From Candidatus Hydrogenedentota bacterium (GTDB lineage Bacteria; Hydrogenedentota; Hydrogenedentia; Hydrogenedentales; CAILVY01): a stretch of DNA of 55,671 bases. Shown in pieces: positions 42,061 through 52,700 of the stretch. The notes under the pieces are model-generated. The model saw only the letters and a list, made by a program, of their open reading frames with translations. It did no database searches and was not told the DNA's origin. The position numbers and the translations under genes are program-made. The stretch lies in the NCBI GenBank assembly GCA_029565395.1, contig JAKQOG010000286.1, positions 1 to 55,671 of the forward strand, given 5' to 3'. Each line of letters starts with the position of its first letter. Positions within the stretch are counted from its first letter, which is position 1.

Positions 42061-42876
42061 TCATGAGGCCGCCGGGGTGTTCGGTGCGCGGCCTTCCAAT
42101 CTCTCGCACACCCGCCATTCCTCAGAATCCGGATATTTCAATTGGCAGGGGCGAAAGCGGACCTTATAGTTCATCTGTGGGCAATCCTGAATATAAAATC
42201 CCAGGTAGTAATAATTCAGGTTCCAGCGGCGTGCCAGTTCGATTTCATACAATGCGGAATAGGTTCCCGGGCTCAATCGGGCATACTCCGGCGCGAAGTA
42301 AAAGTATACGGTGGACAAGGCATCCCCCACCTGGTCCAGAATCCCGACCCCTGCCAGACGCCCTTCGACGCGCAACTGCAATTCCATGGTTTGACCGCCC
42401 AGGAATGTGTCCACCAGAAAAGCGGTGTATTTTTCAGGATCGGCGTCCTGTTTGGAACACGCATGCTGAAACGCCAGGTAATTCCGGTAGATTGCCCGCT
42501 TTTCTTCCGTGAATTCCGGCGGATGCAGGCTCGCCTGAAAACATCGCTGTCCCCGGTTCCATATGCGGCGCTGTTCCTTGCTTTTTCGGAATGTGGCAAT
42601 CGGAACGCGAATCACCTGGCATTCCGTACAGGTTTCACATACCGGCCGGTAGAGGCAGGCGCCGCTGCGCCGGTACCCATTATCAAGCAGGCTGCGATAT
42701 AGCCCTGTCAGTCCATACCCATATCCGTAGCGAAGCGTGGCGATTTTGTGCGGCAGATAAGGACATTCCTCCGTAATATCGCGTATGAAACCAAGCGATT
42801 CCAAAATATCCATAACCTGGACCTGAGGGCGGAGGCCGTCCTGATTCTGCGCGTTGTACTCCGATTTGACTTCCAT
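42061..42876 (-). CDS. bpt: Aspartate/glutamate leucyltransferase (Bpt family)
   Basis: 271 residues. Adds leucine from Leu-tRNA to proteins with N-terminal Asp or Glu, feeding the N-degron pathway through ClpS/ClpAP. CPYLPHKIATLRYGYG and the cysteine-rich YRPVCETCTECQVIRVPIATF (across a family block) plus the GNAT-like YFYFAPEYARLSPGTYSALYEI and LGFYIQDCPQMNYKVRFRP segments fit Ate1/Bpt. The start is weakly supported (GAGG close to the ATG). No clp genes are near. Confidence 0.9.
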   Translation of the reverse strand: MEVKSEYNAQNQDGLRPQVQVMDILESLGFIRDITEECPYLPHKIATLRYGYGYGLTGLYRSLLDNGYRRSGACLYRPVCETCTECQVIRVPIATFRKSKEQRRIWNRGQRCFQASLHPPEFTEEKRAIYRNYLAFQHACSKQDADPEKYTAFLVDTFLGGQTMELQLRVEGRLAGVGILDQVGDALSTVYFYFAPEYARLSPGTYSALYEIELARRWNLNYYYLGFYIQDCPQMNYKVRFRPCQLKYPDSEEWRVCERLEGRAPNTPAAS

Positions 42877-42948
42877 GCCTCAAACAATAACACTTTTAAT
42901 AGTCCGCCGTGAATTTTTAGCAGGTTAAACTCATGGGAGCTGCAGCGT

Positions 42949-43530
42949 ATGATTGCACGTATCGACCATATCGCCATCGCCGTACGGGATTATGAAAAGG
43001 CCCGGCATTTCTTTGAGGACATCCTTGGGGCCATTCCCGGGATGCATGCCGAGGATCAGGACAAACGCTTTTACTGGCGCACCTTTGTGCTGGGCGATTT
43101 GAGCCGTCTGGAATTGCTGGCGCCGACAAGCGCGGGAAGCTTTCTGGATGGCTTCCTCAGCAAGCGGGACGGCGGGTTTCACCATATCACCCTGCAAACC
43201 CCTGATTTGGAGGCGGCCATAGCGCACTTGGAAAAGAGCGGCATCCCCTATTTCGGCAAACACACCTATCCTGACGGGAGTTGGAAAGAAATTTTTATTC
43301 ATCCGAAAGATGCTTTCGGGGCTTTGGTGCAGATTGCTGAATTCAGACAAGAAGATTGGGCATCAGACGACATGAAAATGCCCCCCGGCCAGCGGTGGCA
43401 GATTGAAAAGAGAGACAAGGGCTGCCATATTGTATTTGCGCATCCTGGAAGCGGAAAGGTATCCATTGAGTTTTCCAGAGAAGAGGCAGCAGCTTTTGTG
43501 CAGGAGTTGCAGGCAACTATAAACGCTTGA
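42949..43530 (+). CDS. VOC-family protein, methylmalonyl-CoA epimerase-like
   Basis: 193 residues. The VOC fold is clear: IDHIAIAVRDYEKARHFFEDILG at the N terminus, GGFHHITLQTPDLEAAIAHLE in the second module, and metal ligands His7, His78/79 and a Glu in ALVQIAEF (about 130). The layout fits methylmalonyl-CoA epimerase, but a C-terminal extension of about 60 residues (after 135) is not part of that enzyme, and no mutase genes are near. GGGAG nine bases before the ATG. Lies 34 bases before the GH2 gene. Confidence 0.75.
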   Translation: MIARIDHIAIAVRDYEKARHFFEDILGAIPGMHAEDQDKRFYWRTFVLGDLSRLELLAPTSAGSFLDGFLSKRDGGFHHITLQTPDLEAAIAHLEKSGIPYFGKHTYPDGSWKEIFIHPKDAFGALVQIAEFRQEDWASDDMKMPPGQRWQIEKRDKGCHIVFAHPGSGKVSIEFSREEAAAFVQELQATINA

Positions 43531-43564
43531 ATACAAGGCAGGAACAAACCGAAGGGAGGGCATT

Positions 43565-45349
43565 ATGAGCATCCCGCGACCGGAATATCCCCGACCGCAA
43601 TTCGTTCGGGAACAATGGTTATGCTTAAACGGCGAATGGGAATTTGAAATGGACCCTGGGGATACAGGGTTGGAACGCGGTCTTTTGGACCGTTCTTTGA
43701 AAGACCGTATTCAAGTTCCGTTTTGCCCTGAATCTCGTCTCTCCGGCATCGGTCATACAGATTTTATGACTGCGGTATGGTACCGGCGCAGCGTGAAAGT
43801 GCCGGCGGAATGGGCGGGTTCCCGGATTCTGTTGCATTTTCAAGCGGTGGAGTATGATGCCACCGTATGGGTGAATGGCGAGGAAGTAGCGCGGCATCGT
43901 GGCGGATTCACACCGTTCACCTGTGACATCACCCAACAAGCCGGCCAGAGAGAAGCCGTCACTATTGTAGTGCGTGCACGGGATTATACCCGCCGCCCGC
44001 AACCGCTGGGCAAGCAATCACATCTGTTTCAAAATCATGGCTGTTTATATACGCGGACGACCGGGATCTGGCAAACGGTCTGGATGGAACCCGTGCCCGA
44101 AACGGCGCTGCTTCGTCCCCGCATTACGCCTGATGTATCCAATGCAAGCTTTCATATAGAACAGCGCTTGAGCCGCAACAGACGGGGCTTGTACATACGC
44201 GCGCGCATTACGGATGAAGCAGGCGACGTGTCCGGCGGCATGTGTGCAGCAGATCATGATTTTTCCGGACGAATTGTTTTACCGGTTCCTGAACCGCGGC
44301 GTCATTTGTGGAAACCGGGAGATCCCCATCTTTATGGCATATTAATTGAACTTGTCGATGAGAGCGAGAACGTGATTGACCGGCTGGAAAGTTACGCGGG
44401 TCTGCGCAGCGTGGCGATTGACGGGAAGGCGGTGCGGATCAACGGCGAGGCGGTGTTTCAGCGGCTGGTATTGGACCAAGGGTACTATCCGGAAGGAATC
44501 CTGACCGCTCCGTCGGATACAGCATTGCAGCGCGATATTGAATTGAGTATACAGGCGGGATTTAACGGCGCGCGGCTGCATCAGAAGATATTTGAGGAGC
44601 GCTTTCTATACCATGCGGATCGTTTGGGGTATTTAGTGTGGGGTGAGTTCCCAGATTGGGGATGCGCGGAACAAGGGCCAGTGGAGGATCATCAACATCC
44701 CGGCGCAACCTATATGACGCAGTGGCTGGAAGTCTTAGAACGGGACTACTCCCACCCAAGCATTGTCGGATGGTGTCCGTTAAATGAAACCTGGCAGCCT
44801 GTTTCGGATCGAATCACCGTATTGGATGACATCACCCGGGGAATGTTTCTGGCGGCGAAAGCCATGGATGGAACCCGCCCCGTGCTGGATGCCTCCGGAT
44901 ATTCTCACCGTGTACACGGATCGGACATATACGACAGCCATGATTATGATCAGAATCCTGAAACATTTTTAGCGCGGCATGAATCCCTTTTAAATGAACA
45001 GCCCTTCGTGAACAAGCATGAGGATCGCGATATCTCGATTCCCTATCGGGGCCAACCCTATTTTGTGAGCGAATTCGGGGGAATTTGGTGGAATCCCAAA
45101 GCGCGGCCCGGGGAAGATTCCTGGGGCTATGGAGAGCGCCCCAAAACCATCGAGGAATTTTACGTGCGATTTGCAGGATTATGCGGCGCCCTGCTGGACA
45201 ATCCAAACATGTTTGGATATTGCTACACCCAACTTACCGATGTCTTTCAAGAACAAAACGGCATCTATCTGTTTGACCGGGGCGTGAAATTCAACATGGC
45301 GCGGCTTCGCGGCATTCAACAACGCAGAGCAGCCATCGAATGTGAATAA
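43565..45349 (+). CDS. Family 2 glycoside hydrolase, beta-galactosidase/glucuronidase-like
   Basis: 594 residues without signal peptide, so cytoplasmic. The sugar-binding jelly-roll opens with CLNGEWEFEMDPGDTG and contains VEYDATVWVNGEEVARHRGGFTPF (as a run of family blocks); a short immunoglobulin-like domain precedes the TIM barrel. The acid/base Glu is in GWCPLNETW (about residue 408) and the nucleophile Glu in PYFVSEFGG (about 504). GGGAGGG upstream. Its stop lies three bases from the end of the convergent membrane-fusion gene. Natural substrate unknown. Confidence 0.9.
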   Translation: MSIPRPEYPRPQFVREQWLCLNGEWEFEMDPGDTGLERGLLDRSLKDRIQVPFCPESRLSGIGHTDFMTAVWYRRSVKVPAEWAGSRILLHFQAVEYDATVWVNGEEVARHRGGFTPFTCDITQQAGQREAVTIVVRARDYTRRPQPLGKQSHLFQNHGCLYTRTTGIWQTVWMEPVPETALLRPRITPDVSNASFHIEQRLSRNRRGLYIRARITDEAGDVSGGMCAADHDFSGRIVLPVPEPRRHLWKPGDPHLYGILIELVDESENVIDRLESYAGLRSVAIDGKAVRINGEAVFQRLVLDQGYYPEGILTAPSDTALQRDIELSIQAGFNGARLHQKIFEERFLYHADRLGYLVWGEFPDWGCAEQGPVEDHQHPGATYMTQWLEVLERDYSHPSIVGWCPLNETWQPVSDRITVLDDITRGMFLAAKAMDGTRPVLDASGYSHRVHGSDIYDSHDYDQNPETFLARHESLLNEQPFVNKHEDRDISIPYRGQPYFVSEFGGIWWNPKARPGEDSWGYGERPKTIEEFYVRFAGLCGALLDNPNMFGYCYTQLTDVFQEQNGIYLFDRGVKFNMARLRGIQQRRAAIECE

Positions 45350-45352
45350 CCG

Positions 45353-46495
45353 CTACTGGAAATGAGACCGCACGGAAACAGCCTGCCCGGGAAAGAACAT
45401 CCCGGGAGGGAGCTCACCCATCAGAACGGGGTGGCCCCATTGCGCGAGGGCGGGGTTCCTGCGCAGATGAAGGGGAAACTCTGCCACAATAGGGCTGGTT
45501 TTTAACACTTTCGCCAAGACGACCTGCCTGGGATTGGTGTTGTGAAAAACTTCCACGGTGTCCCCTTCCTTAAGGGAGATCAGCGCATTTTCATCCACAT
45601 ACGCCACGACTCGGCGGCCTTCGGATTCCGCGACGGTCAGTACAGGCATTCCCACCGGAACAGTGGCGCCGGGCCCATAAAAAATCTGGGCTACTTTGCC
45701 ATCAAACGGGGCGCGCAGCACAAGTTTCTTTTGCCGTTCAAGTATTTCCTGGATACACAATTCCTGTGCGTCGATGGCTTCGGAAATAAGCTTCAGGGCA
45801 GTTGCCAATTGCGCATCGAGGCTTTGAGCGGGATGTTCCGGAATATACTTTGCCGAGGCCTCGTTTTGTGCTTTCATCTCCGCGAGCGCCTTATCCCCCT
45901 CTTCCACGCCGGATTTAAGCGCTTCATACGTCAGCCGATCCTGTTCAAACGTTGAGGGATCCAGAATGCCTGCCTCGACCAGTTCCCTGCCCTGCTTTAT
46001 CATGGACTCCAACCGGATCATGTTTGTCCGGTCTGCTTCCAAAGTGGAAAAACGGTCCAGAATATCGAGCCGGTTTTGCTCCATATCCAGGAAAAATCGC
46101 CGCGTCTCATCGGTCTGCTGGGCTGCTGTCAACGTTGTCCGGATGCGCTCCGCTTCCAATTCCGCGCGGATTTTTTTCAACCCCGCTTCGGCGGTTATGA
46201 GCTCCCCGTTGATAAGGGTATCGTCCATCATCCCAATTACCTGCCCCGCTTTCACCGTATCATACAGATTTACGCTCAGACTCCGTAAGGCGCCTTCAGC
46301 GAAAGGCGCAACACCCATCTCGCGAATCTCAACCATGCCGGGAATCACCATGGAACGCACCATCTGGCGCTGCCCCAGGAAAACCAGCGCCACCACCGCC
46401 GTCAGCCATACCAAAGCCGGCATCGATCGCTGCAGGCCTTGCTTAACCCACCGTCCAATGGGCGTCCGGATGACCTCTCTTTCGCGTGTATTCAT
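45353..46495 (-). CDS. HlyD/Alg44-like membrane fusion protein
   Basis: 380 residues: one N-terminal helix (about 27-44), a lipoyl half-motif (GALRSLSVNLYDTVKAGQVI), a long coiled-coil hairpin (about 105-220) and the second lipoyl half (LRAPFDGKVAQIFYGPGATV) with a barrel domain. Such proteins span the periplasm. There is no ABC or RND pump gene next to it; instead it is the last gene of a tight operon with a DUF4956 membrane protein and a VTC-domain protein (start and stop share a base, TAATG). Its cargo is unknown. Confidence 0.85.
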   Translation of the reverse strand: MNTREREVIRTPIGRWVKQGLQRSMPALVWLTAVVALVFLGQRQMVRSMVIPGMVEIREMGVAPFAEGALRSLSVNLYDTVKAGQVIGMMDDTLINGELITAEAGLKKIRAELEAERIRTTLTAAQQTDETRRFFLDMEQNRLDILDRFSTLEADRTNMIRLESMIKQGRELVEAGILDPSTFEQDRLTYEALKSGVEEGDKALAEMKAQNEASAKYIPEHPAQSLDAQLATALKLISEAIDAQELCIQEILERQKKLVLRAPFDGKVAQIFYGPGATVPVGMPVLTVAESEGRRVVAYVDENALISLKEGDTVEVFHNTNPRQVVLAKVLKTSPIVAEFPLHLRRNPALAQWGHPVLMGELPPGMFFPGQAVSVRSHFQ

Positions 46496-47187
46496 TAAAC
46501 TTCGGCTTCCTCTTCCTGCAGCACGAAAGTAATATGAGACAAGCCCTCCGTTTGCTTCAATTCACTTACCAGTTTGTCCGCCTGGGAAGGATCGCGCATG
46601 GTCAGGCGGCATGCGACTTCACCCTGATTGCTTTCATGAAAACGTTGCGACACAAGTTCGGAATGGCGGCAATGCCGGTCCAGAACGGATTGCCATTGAC
46701 TCTGGTTTATTTTATCGATATCCCAGTAGAAACGGACGAATCCGTCTCCGGTTCGCCGGCTTCCGAATTTCGACCAATGCAAATAGAGGGCGAGCACTCC
46801 AAAGGTCAGCGCGCCCAATAGCGCAAGCTCGTAATTCATCGTGCCGCAGGCCATGCTGATGATAAGTGCGAAAAAAATGAATGAAGTGTCCCGGGTGTCT
46901 TTCAGAATATTCCGAAAACGAATGACACTCAAGGCGCCCACCAGCCCAAAGGCAATAACGATATTATTACCGATAACCATAAGTCCCAAGGCCAAGACAA
47001 TTGTCAACAAAATAATCGACTGCACAAAGGACCGGGAGTAGGAAAGCCCCTGGTGGGTGTAAATGTAGACCCAGGCAATAAACTGGCTCAATGCAAATGC
47101 CATCAGCAAACTGAATAAGGCCGATTCCAGCGTAATTGCACCCGCTCCCAGCGCACTTGTTCGAAATATGTCCACGAAGCGGTTCAT
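46495..47187 (-). CDS. DUF4956-family membrane protein
   Basis: 230 residues with four hydrophobic helices in the first 140 (LFSLLMAFALSQFIAWVYIY; SIILLTIVLALGLMVIGNN; VIAFGLVGALSVIRFRNIL; IFFALIISMACGTMNY and the following segment) and a cytoplasmic C-terminal domain like a small ACT/ferredoxin-like fold. GLVGALSVIRFR is the signature of DUF4956. The family is known to sit beside VTC-domain genes; function is not established. Middle gene of the triad: it overlaps the VTC stop by four bases. Confidence 0.87.
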   Translation of the reverse strand: MNRFVDIFRTSALGAGAITLESALFSLLMAFALSQFIAWVYIYTHQGLSYSRSFVQSIILLTIVLALGLMVIGNNIVIAFGLVGALSVIRFRNILKDTRDTSFIFFALIISMACGTMNYELALLGALTFGVLALYLHWSKFGSRRTGDGFVRFYWDIDKINQSQWQSVLDRHCRHSELVSQRFHESNQGEVACRLTMRDPSQADKLVSELKQTEGLSHITFVLQEEEAEV

Positions 47188-47975
47188 AAAAGAATCTTTT
47201 CACTCCTGCTTTGCAGGGAAATCCCCAATTGCCTGAGCGTATTGACACAGGCATTATATTTGGCGGAGGAAACACGGGTCAATTCAAACCGTTGAATCAA
47301 TTCCTGCACCCACAACGGCATGGCATCATTAAACTTAATCTCCATAAGCACTTCGAAGGAGCGCACATCTTGCCAGATCGGCTCTGGCAACCATAACGCC
47401 TCGGAATATTCGACTGCCGGAAAACAGGTGAGATGCCGATCAAACGATATGCGAACCGGATCATTAAAGGCGCTAAGATATGCCTCGCGATTATAACACA
47501 CCATACAACGTGGAGAGGCCTGAATAGTCTCCATAATATCCCGAAAATTCAATAATGCCCGGATCTCAGACATCCTGGGGGTTTCCAAAGCGCTGGTCTG
47601 GAAGCCAGCCCCATGCACTAAGTCTCCCACGCATTCCCGCCGCACAGTGGCGCGCTGCTTGAGAATAATCTGGTTCATACGCCGTTTAATTTCAAAAAAA
47701 ACAGGGCTTGACGGATCATCCGGATAGCTGCGAATCCGCATTTTGAACCGGTTCTTTTCTCCATCCGCGGAACTTTGATAAAGACGAAGATCCGGACTAT
47801 CCAAATACAGACTGTTGATACAATAGGGTTTCCCGTTGATGTTGTGCTTGTCAGGGATAACAAAAGGGGTCAAATAATCGCGGATAGCCATCGCTGTTAT
47901 TTCATTCAAGCGATACTTGGCCTCAAAACGCTGAAAAATAGCGCCTTCTTCTACCTTTACTGCGTCAACATCCAC
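47184..47975 (-). CDS. VTC-domain protein (polyphosphate-polymerase-like)
   Basis: 263 residues of the triphosphate-tunnel fold seen in the yeast VTC complex, which makes polyphosphate from ATP. Basic and acidic tunnel residues are visible in RFEAKYRL (about 13-20), YCINSLYLDSP, NRFKMRIRSY, FFEIKRRMNQIILKQRATV and FDRHLT, with EIKF near the end as the metal-binding Glu. First gene of the operon; GGAG upstream of the ATG. Whether it makes polyphosphate or binds another polyanion is open. Confidence 0.87.
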   Translation of the reverse strand: MDVDAVKVEEGAIFQRFEAKYRLNEITAMAIRDYLTPFVIPDKHNINGKPYCINSLYLDSPDLRLYQSSADGEKNRFKMRIRSYPDDPSSPVFFEIKRRMNQIILKQRATVRRECVGDLVHGAGFQTSALETPRMSEIRALLNFRDIMETIQASPRCMVCYNREAYLSAFNDPVRISFDRHLTCFPAVEYSEALWLPEPIWQDVRSFEVLMEIKFNDAMPLWVQELIQRFELTRVSSAKYNACVNTLRQLGISLQSRSEKILL

Positions 47976-48211
47976 TCCATTTCACCCCATATTCATGTAT
48001 GCTAAAGTTTAACATATTCCTAACAAGAACCACAAAGAAAATACGTAATCTCCGCATACTGCGGCCCTTGTTATGGCAAATACAGAGATATTCACTTTAC
48101 AATATGAATTGTAAAATACAAATACTAAAAAAGCAAGAAAAAAACCTGCCCGCCCCCAATTATACATTGAACGCCAATTTGTGAACAGGGCATCCCTTCT
48201 CGCCGGGATTT

Positions 48212-49537
48212 TTAAAAAAGTTTAGACTGTTTTACTAAATCCCAAGGGGCAATTTCCGGGGGGTGATAATGACGAAGGGGGGAACCGACATAGATCTGCC
48301 TGGGGCGTTGGATGCGTGTATCGGGATCCTCGCGCATTTCGAGCCAATGCGCAATCCACCCGGGCATTCGTCCGATAGAGAAAAGGACGGTAAACATTTC
48401 GGTTGGGATGCCGAGGGCGCGATAACAGATCCCGCTATAGAAGTCGATATTCGGATAGAGCTTGCGTTCAATAAAAAAGTCGTCTTTTAGGGCGGTTTCT
48501 TCCAGATTTTTAGCGATTTCCAACAAGGGATCGTGTATGCCAAGCTCGCTAAGGAGGCGATCCACGGCGCCGCGCAACAAATTGGCTCTGGGATCGAAAT
48601 TCTTGTAGACCCGATGACCAAATCCCATCAACCGGAAGGACGATTTCTTGTCTTTCGCCAATTCGATATATTTTTTGTAATCGCCTCCATCCTGCCGGAT
48701 CTGTTCGAGCATGTTCAGCACGGCTTCATTCGCCCCTCCATGCAGGCGCCCCCAAAGGGCATTGATGCCTGAGGAGACCGAAGCATAGATATTGGCCTGG
48801 CTGCTGCCAACCATGCGGACGGTGGAAGTGCTGCAATTCTGTTCATGGTCCATGTGGAGAATGAGCAGCATGTCGAGGGCGTCCTCCATTACTTCCGGGA
48901 CGACATATTCTTCCGCCGGCGTAGCGAACATCATGCGGAGGAAGTTTGCGCCATAGCTATGGTCGGAGCGCGGGTAGATATAGGGTTCGCCAATGGATTT
49001 TTTATAGGAAAAGGCGGCGATGGTTTTGACCTGTCCGACGAGCCGTTTGATATTAAGCATAATATGCTGCTCGTCTTCGGCGTCGTAGGGGTAAAATGCC
49101 GACATGGAGGCCACCATGGAACCCAAAATATTCATGGGGTGCGCCGTGGGGGGGAAATGTTCGAAAAACTGTATGAGGGTTTCGTGAATAAAGCTGTGCC
49201 GGGTCAAATCAGTACGCCACTGGAGGAATTCTTTTTCTTCGGGAAGCCGTCCGAACAAAAGCAGATAGGCGGCGGCGGAAAAGGGGATTTTTCCGGCGAG
49301 TTCTTCAATGGGATACCCGCGGTACCGAAGGATGCCCTTGTCCCCATCGATAAAGGTGATGGCGCTCTTACAGGAGCCGGTATTTACATATCCCGGATCA
49401 TACGTGATGGCGGCGGATTTCTCTCTTAGTTTTTGAATATCGATGCCTATTTCATTCTCCGTGCCTGCAAGAACGGGCAGTTCATAGGCAGTACCCCGCA
49501 GGTTCAGCGTTGCGATTTCCCGAGTTTTTTCGCCCAT
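48212..49537 (-). CDS. gltA: Citrate synthase (type II, GltA-like)
   Basis: 441 residues, TCA-cycle entry enzyme. The N-terminal beta domain (LPVLAGTENEIGIDI) marks the Gram-negative hexameric type. Active-site His and Asp blocks are visible: LHMDHEQNCSTSTVRMVGSS, WGRLHGGANEAVL, MGFGHRVYKNFDPRA, and IDFYSGICYRALGIP. AAGGA eight bases upstream. It stands alone; 47976-48211 downstream (236 bases) and 49538-49796 upstream hold no gene. The upstream gap contains the perfect palindrome GCAGTACTGC and a GC-rich hairpin. Confidence 0.95.
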   Translation of the reverse strand: MGEKTREIATLNLRGTAYELPVLAGTENEIGIDIQKLREKSAAITYDPGYVNTGSCKSAITFIDGDKGILRYRGYPIEELAGKIPFSAAAYLLLFGRLPEEKEFLQWRTDLTRHSFIHETLIQFFEHFPPTAHPMNILGSMVASMSAFYPYDAEDEQHIMLNIKRLVGQVKTIAAFSYKKSIGEPYIYPRSDHSYGANFLRMMFATPAEEYVVPEVMEDALDMLLILHMDHEQNCSTSTVRMVGSSQANIYASVSSGINALWGRLHGGANEAVLNMLEQIRQDGGDYKKYIELAKDKKSSFRLMGFGHRVYKNFDPRANLLRGAVDRLLSELGIHDPLLEIAKNLEETALKDDFFIERKLYPNIDFYSGICYRALGIPTEMFTVLFSIGRMPGWIAHWLEMREDPDTRIQRPRQIYVGSPLRHYHPPEIAPWDLVKQSKLF

Positions 49538-49659
49538 GGCGTTTATCCTTTTCCTGCACCACCAGCCTCGGCGGTCCTTCAGCCCAAGTGTTTCTCAGCA
49601 GTACTGCAGTTTTCAACAAGTAAACCACGAGTATATCAAAAATAGATTCGTTGGGTCAT

Positions 49660-49680
49660 CCCGCCGTCCCGATGGGCGGG
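49660..49680. repeat. GC-rich hairpin between divergent genes
   Basis: CCCGCC (49660-49665) and GGCGGG (49675-49680) with loop GTCCCGATG, followed by more G. It lies in the 259-base gap between divergent gltA and the GH116 gene, so it is in neither gene's terminator position. Role unknown. Confidence 0.4.
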
Positions 49681-49796
49681 GGGCTTACTTTTATACATCA
49701 AGAGGTATGCGCATTGACATTTCCGGCGCCTGGATTCCAAAGAAGGCAATGGAGTATGTTGGATGGATGTGATATGGAATACAGGAAGGCGGCTTT

Positions 49797-52700
49797 ATGC
49801 GGTACAAGGCATATGACAGCGGATGCAAATGCAAATCTTTTGACGGCATGAACCGGCGCTCGTTTTTAAAGACGACGGCGGCGGCGGGAATATTGGCGGC
49901 ACTCCCTTCTCAAGCCGTAACCGAGGATGAAAAGCAGAAGATCGCTGCCTGGACTCAGCGGTTATGGGACAAAGGAGAACGATGCATTTACCGGGGTGAA
50001 GCGTTGAAGGAGATTGCCATGCCGATGGGGGGTATCGGGGCAGGACAGGTTTATCTTACCGGAAAAGGGCGTCTGGATCGTTGGCAACTATTCAATAACT
50101 TTAATGGCAACGCCCATGCAGCAGGGGCGTATTTCGGGGTGTGGGCCTGTACAGAGGGTCAATCACCCGTAGCGCGTTTATTACAGGAAGGAGACGGCGC
50201 TGGATTGCCGGGAATGCCTTCCGTGGCATTCTCAGGGGAATATCCATTTGCCTGGATTGACTATGAAAATGGGGATTCGGGGCTTCCCGTGCAGGTCCGT
50301 TTGGAAGCATATTCGCCCCTGATTCCATTAAACGAAACTGATTCCGGGCTTCCTGTAGTGGTTTTTCGTTTTACGGTTGCCAATCTCAAATCTGTTCCGG
50401 TATCGGCATCCGTGCTGGCCACCCAGCCGAACCTGGTGGGATGGGATGGATACGCGCCTTTAGTCAACACGGCTTTTGAAGAATTCATGGGGAATCGAAA
50501 TGATCCCGGAAGCAATCTTGTGCATCTTTGCACGGCTGAAGGCAAACAACACTGTATGAGTATTCCGATTCATCTGGCCACCAATGATGAACACGCAGCA
50601 TGGAGTCTGAGGCAATGTGGAAACGTAACCGTGCATCAGGATCCAACGCTATCAAAACTGGAAGAACAGGTGACGGCAGTATATTGGCTGGGGGATCTAC
50701 AGGACGGTTTACCTGAACAGACATTGGATAAGGCACTGGACCGGGTTGCGGACGGGGCCACAATGGTCCTTGCGGGTCTGGAACGCGCCCCCATCCTCTA
50801 CGCCGCAGATCCCCGCGCTAAAAGGATTCGGCGAAAGACGTTGGAGACTTGGGAAAGAGGGGACTATGCGGGTTGGACGCTTGAGGGGGAGGCTTTTGGT
50901 TCCGCGCCTGCGGATGGCACGCTGCCCGGGCAACAAGCAGTGAGCGGATACCATGGAAAACGGCTTGTCAATACCTTCTTTAATAGCGATGGGACTACAG
51001 GGCGGGCAATCTCGAAATCGTTCAGAATCGGACATGATTATCTTCATATCCTGATAGGCGGCGGAAAGCATAAAGAGGAAACCTGCGTTAATTTGATCAT
51101 TGGGGAGAAAGTGGTAGAGAGTGCCACAGGCGAGAATACAGAGCAGTTGAAGTTTGTCACCTGGGATATGCGCCCCTATCGGCGTAAAAAGGCCCATATT
51201 GAAATTATCGATACAAATCAAGGCGGCTGGGGACATATCCTCGTGGATGATATTGTGTTCAGCAATTCTCCGGCGCCCCCCGGACAGGCAACCCGCGCTG
51301 CCGCACGTCTGTTCGAGGCGCTGCCGTTCACCTGGATGGAAACTAAAGTCTCCGAAAAATCTCTCATGTTAAATAATGAAACCTTGTTGCCGTCCGTGAT
51401 TGATCCAACCCAGGTGATCATCAAGCGCCATAGAACATTTAAGGGCTTTCACTTGCGTCCCGATTCCGAGGTAATTCTAGCCGCGGAAGATGGCACGCCT
51501 ATACTGGTGAAACGCCGGATAGGAAAAGGGGCGCTGTTTTTCTGCAATGGAAATCCGAAGGAATGGGCGGAAGGCGCCATGGGCACAGCCGTGTTGGGAG
51601 CGGTGCTGGGATTGGCCGCAGGGGCAGACTACACACCGCGGACAGGATGGTCGAAGAGTGCGGCGCAATACGGCGATATGGTGCTAATGGCGCTTCAAGA
51701 GACGCCGGATGTGGCGGCGCAATGGCGGGATTTTGGGGCGCTTTGGGCCGATTTTTCGGAAAATGGCCGGTTAAATGCCACCGAGATGGGAACCAGCGAA
51801 GCTGGGAACACCTGGAATGCGGCGCTGAGCGTTCCGCTGACCCTGCAACCGGGTGAGAGCAAGGATGTCCGGTTTGTTCTTTGCTGGCATTTCCCCAATC
51901 GCATGCGCACCTCGCACTATGGCTGGGGGCCATCACGTTTTCAGGAAGATCACCGGCTGGGCAATCAATATGCTTTCCGGTTCAAGGATGCGCTGGATGT
52001 GGCGCAGTTTATGGAAACGCATTGGGAACGTCTCGAAAGGGAAACGCATTTATTTCACGACACGTTTTACGACAGCACGCTGCCGCATTGGTTTCTGGAT
52101 TGTGTTAGCGCCAACATGTCGATTGTGCGCAGCCCAATTTACGTCTGGCTGGAAGACGGGACGGTGGCCGGATTTGAAGGGTCGGACAGTTGCTGTCCGA
52201 TGAACTGTACGCATGTGTACAACTATGCCATGGCAATGCCCTACCTCTTCCCCGCGCTGGAACGTAATATTCGGGAGATTGATCTGCTGAAACAGATGGA
52301 CCCGGAACGGAATTTCATCCCGCACCGCACCGTATTGCCATTAACGTTACCCAGGCTGGGCGACAAGATCGGCGGTCCGGAACATCATGCCCTGGATGGG
52401 GAACTGGGCGCGTTGCTGAAAGCATACCGGGAATGGCGGATGTGCGGCGACAAAAGCTGGCTGGATACGCTCTGGCCCAATATCAAGCTGGTGATGGAGC
52501 ATATCTGGAGAGAACATGATGTGGATGGTGATGGCGTTATCAAGGGTGAGCAGCCCAACACCTATGACACCCATCTTTTCGGGAGCAATACCTTTATCGG
52601 CACGCTGTATTTAGCGTCTCTTCGGGCTCTGGAAGAGATGGCGAAGGATATGGAGGACGTGGCATTTGAAACACAGTGCCGCACCCGTTTCGAGGCCGCG

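Noticed and set aside
49593..49602. Palindrome GCAGTACTGC upstream of gltA as an SOS or other known operator
   Set aside because: It does not match the LexA or any other operator I can name, and ten-base palindromes occur by chance at this scale.
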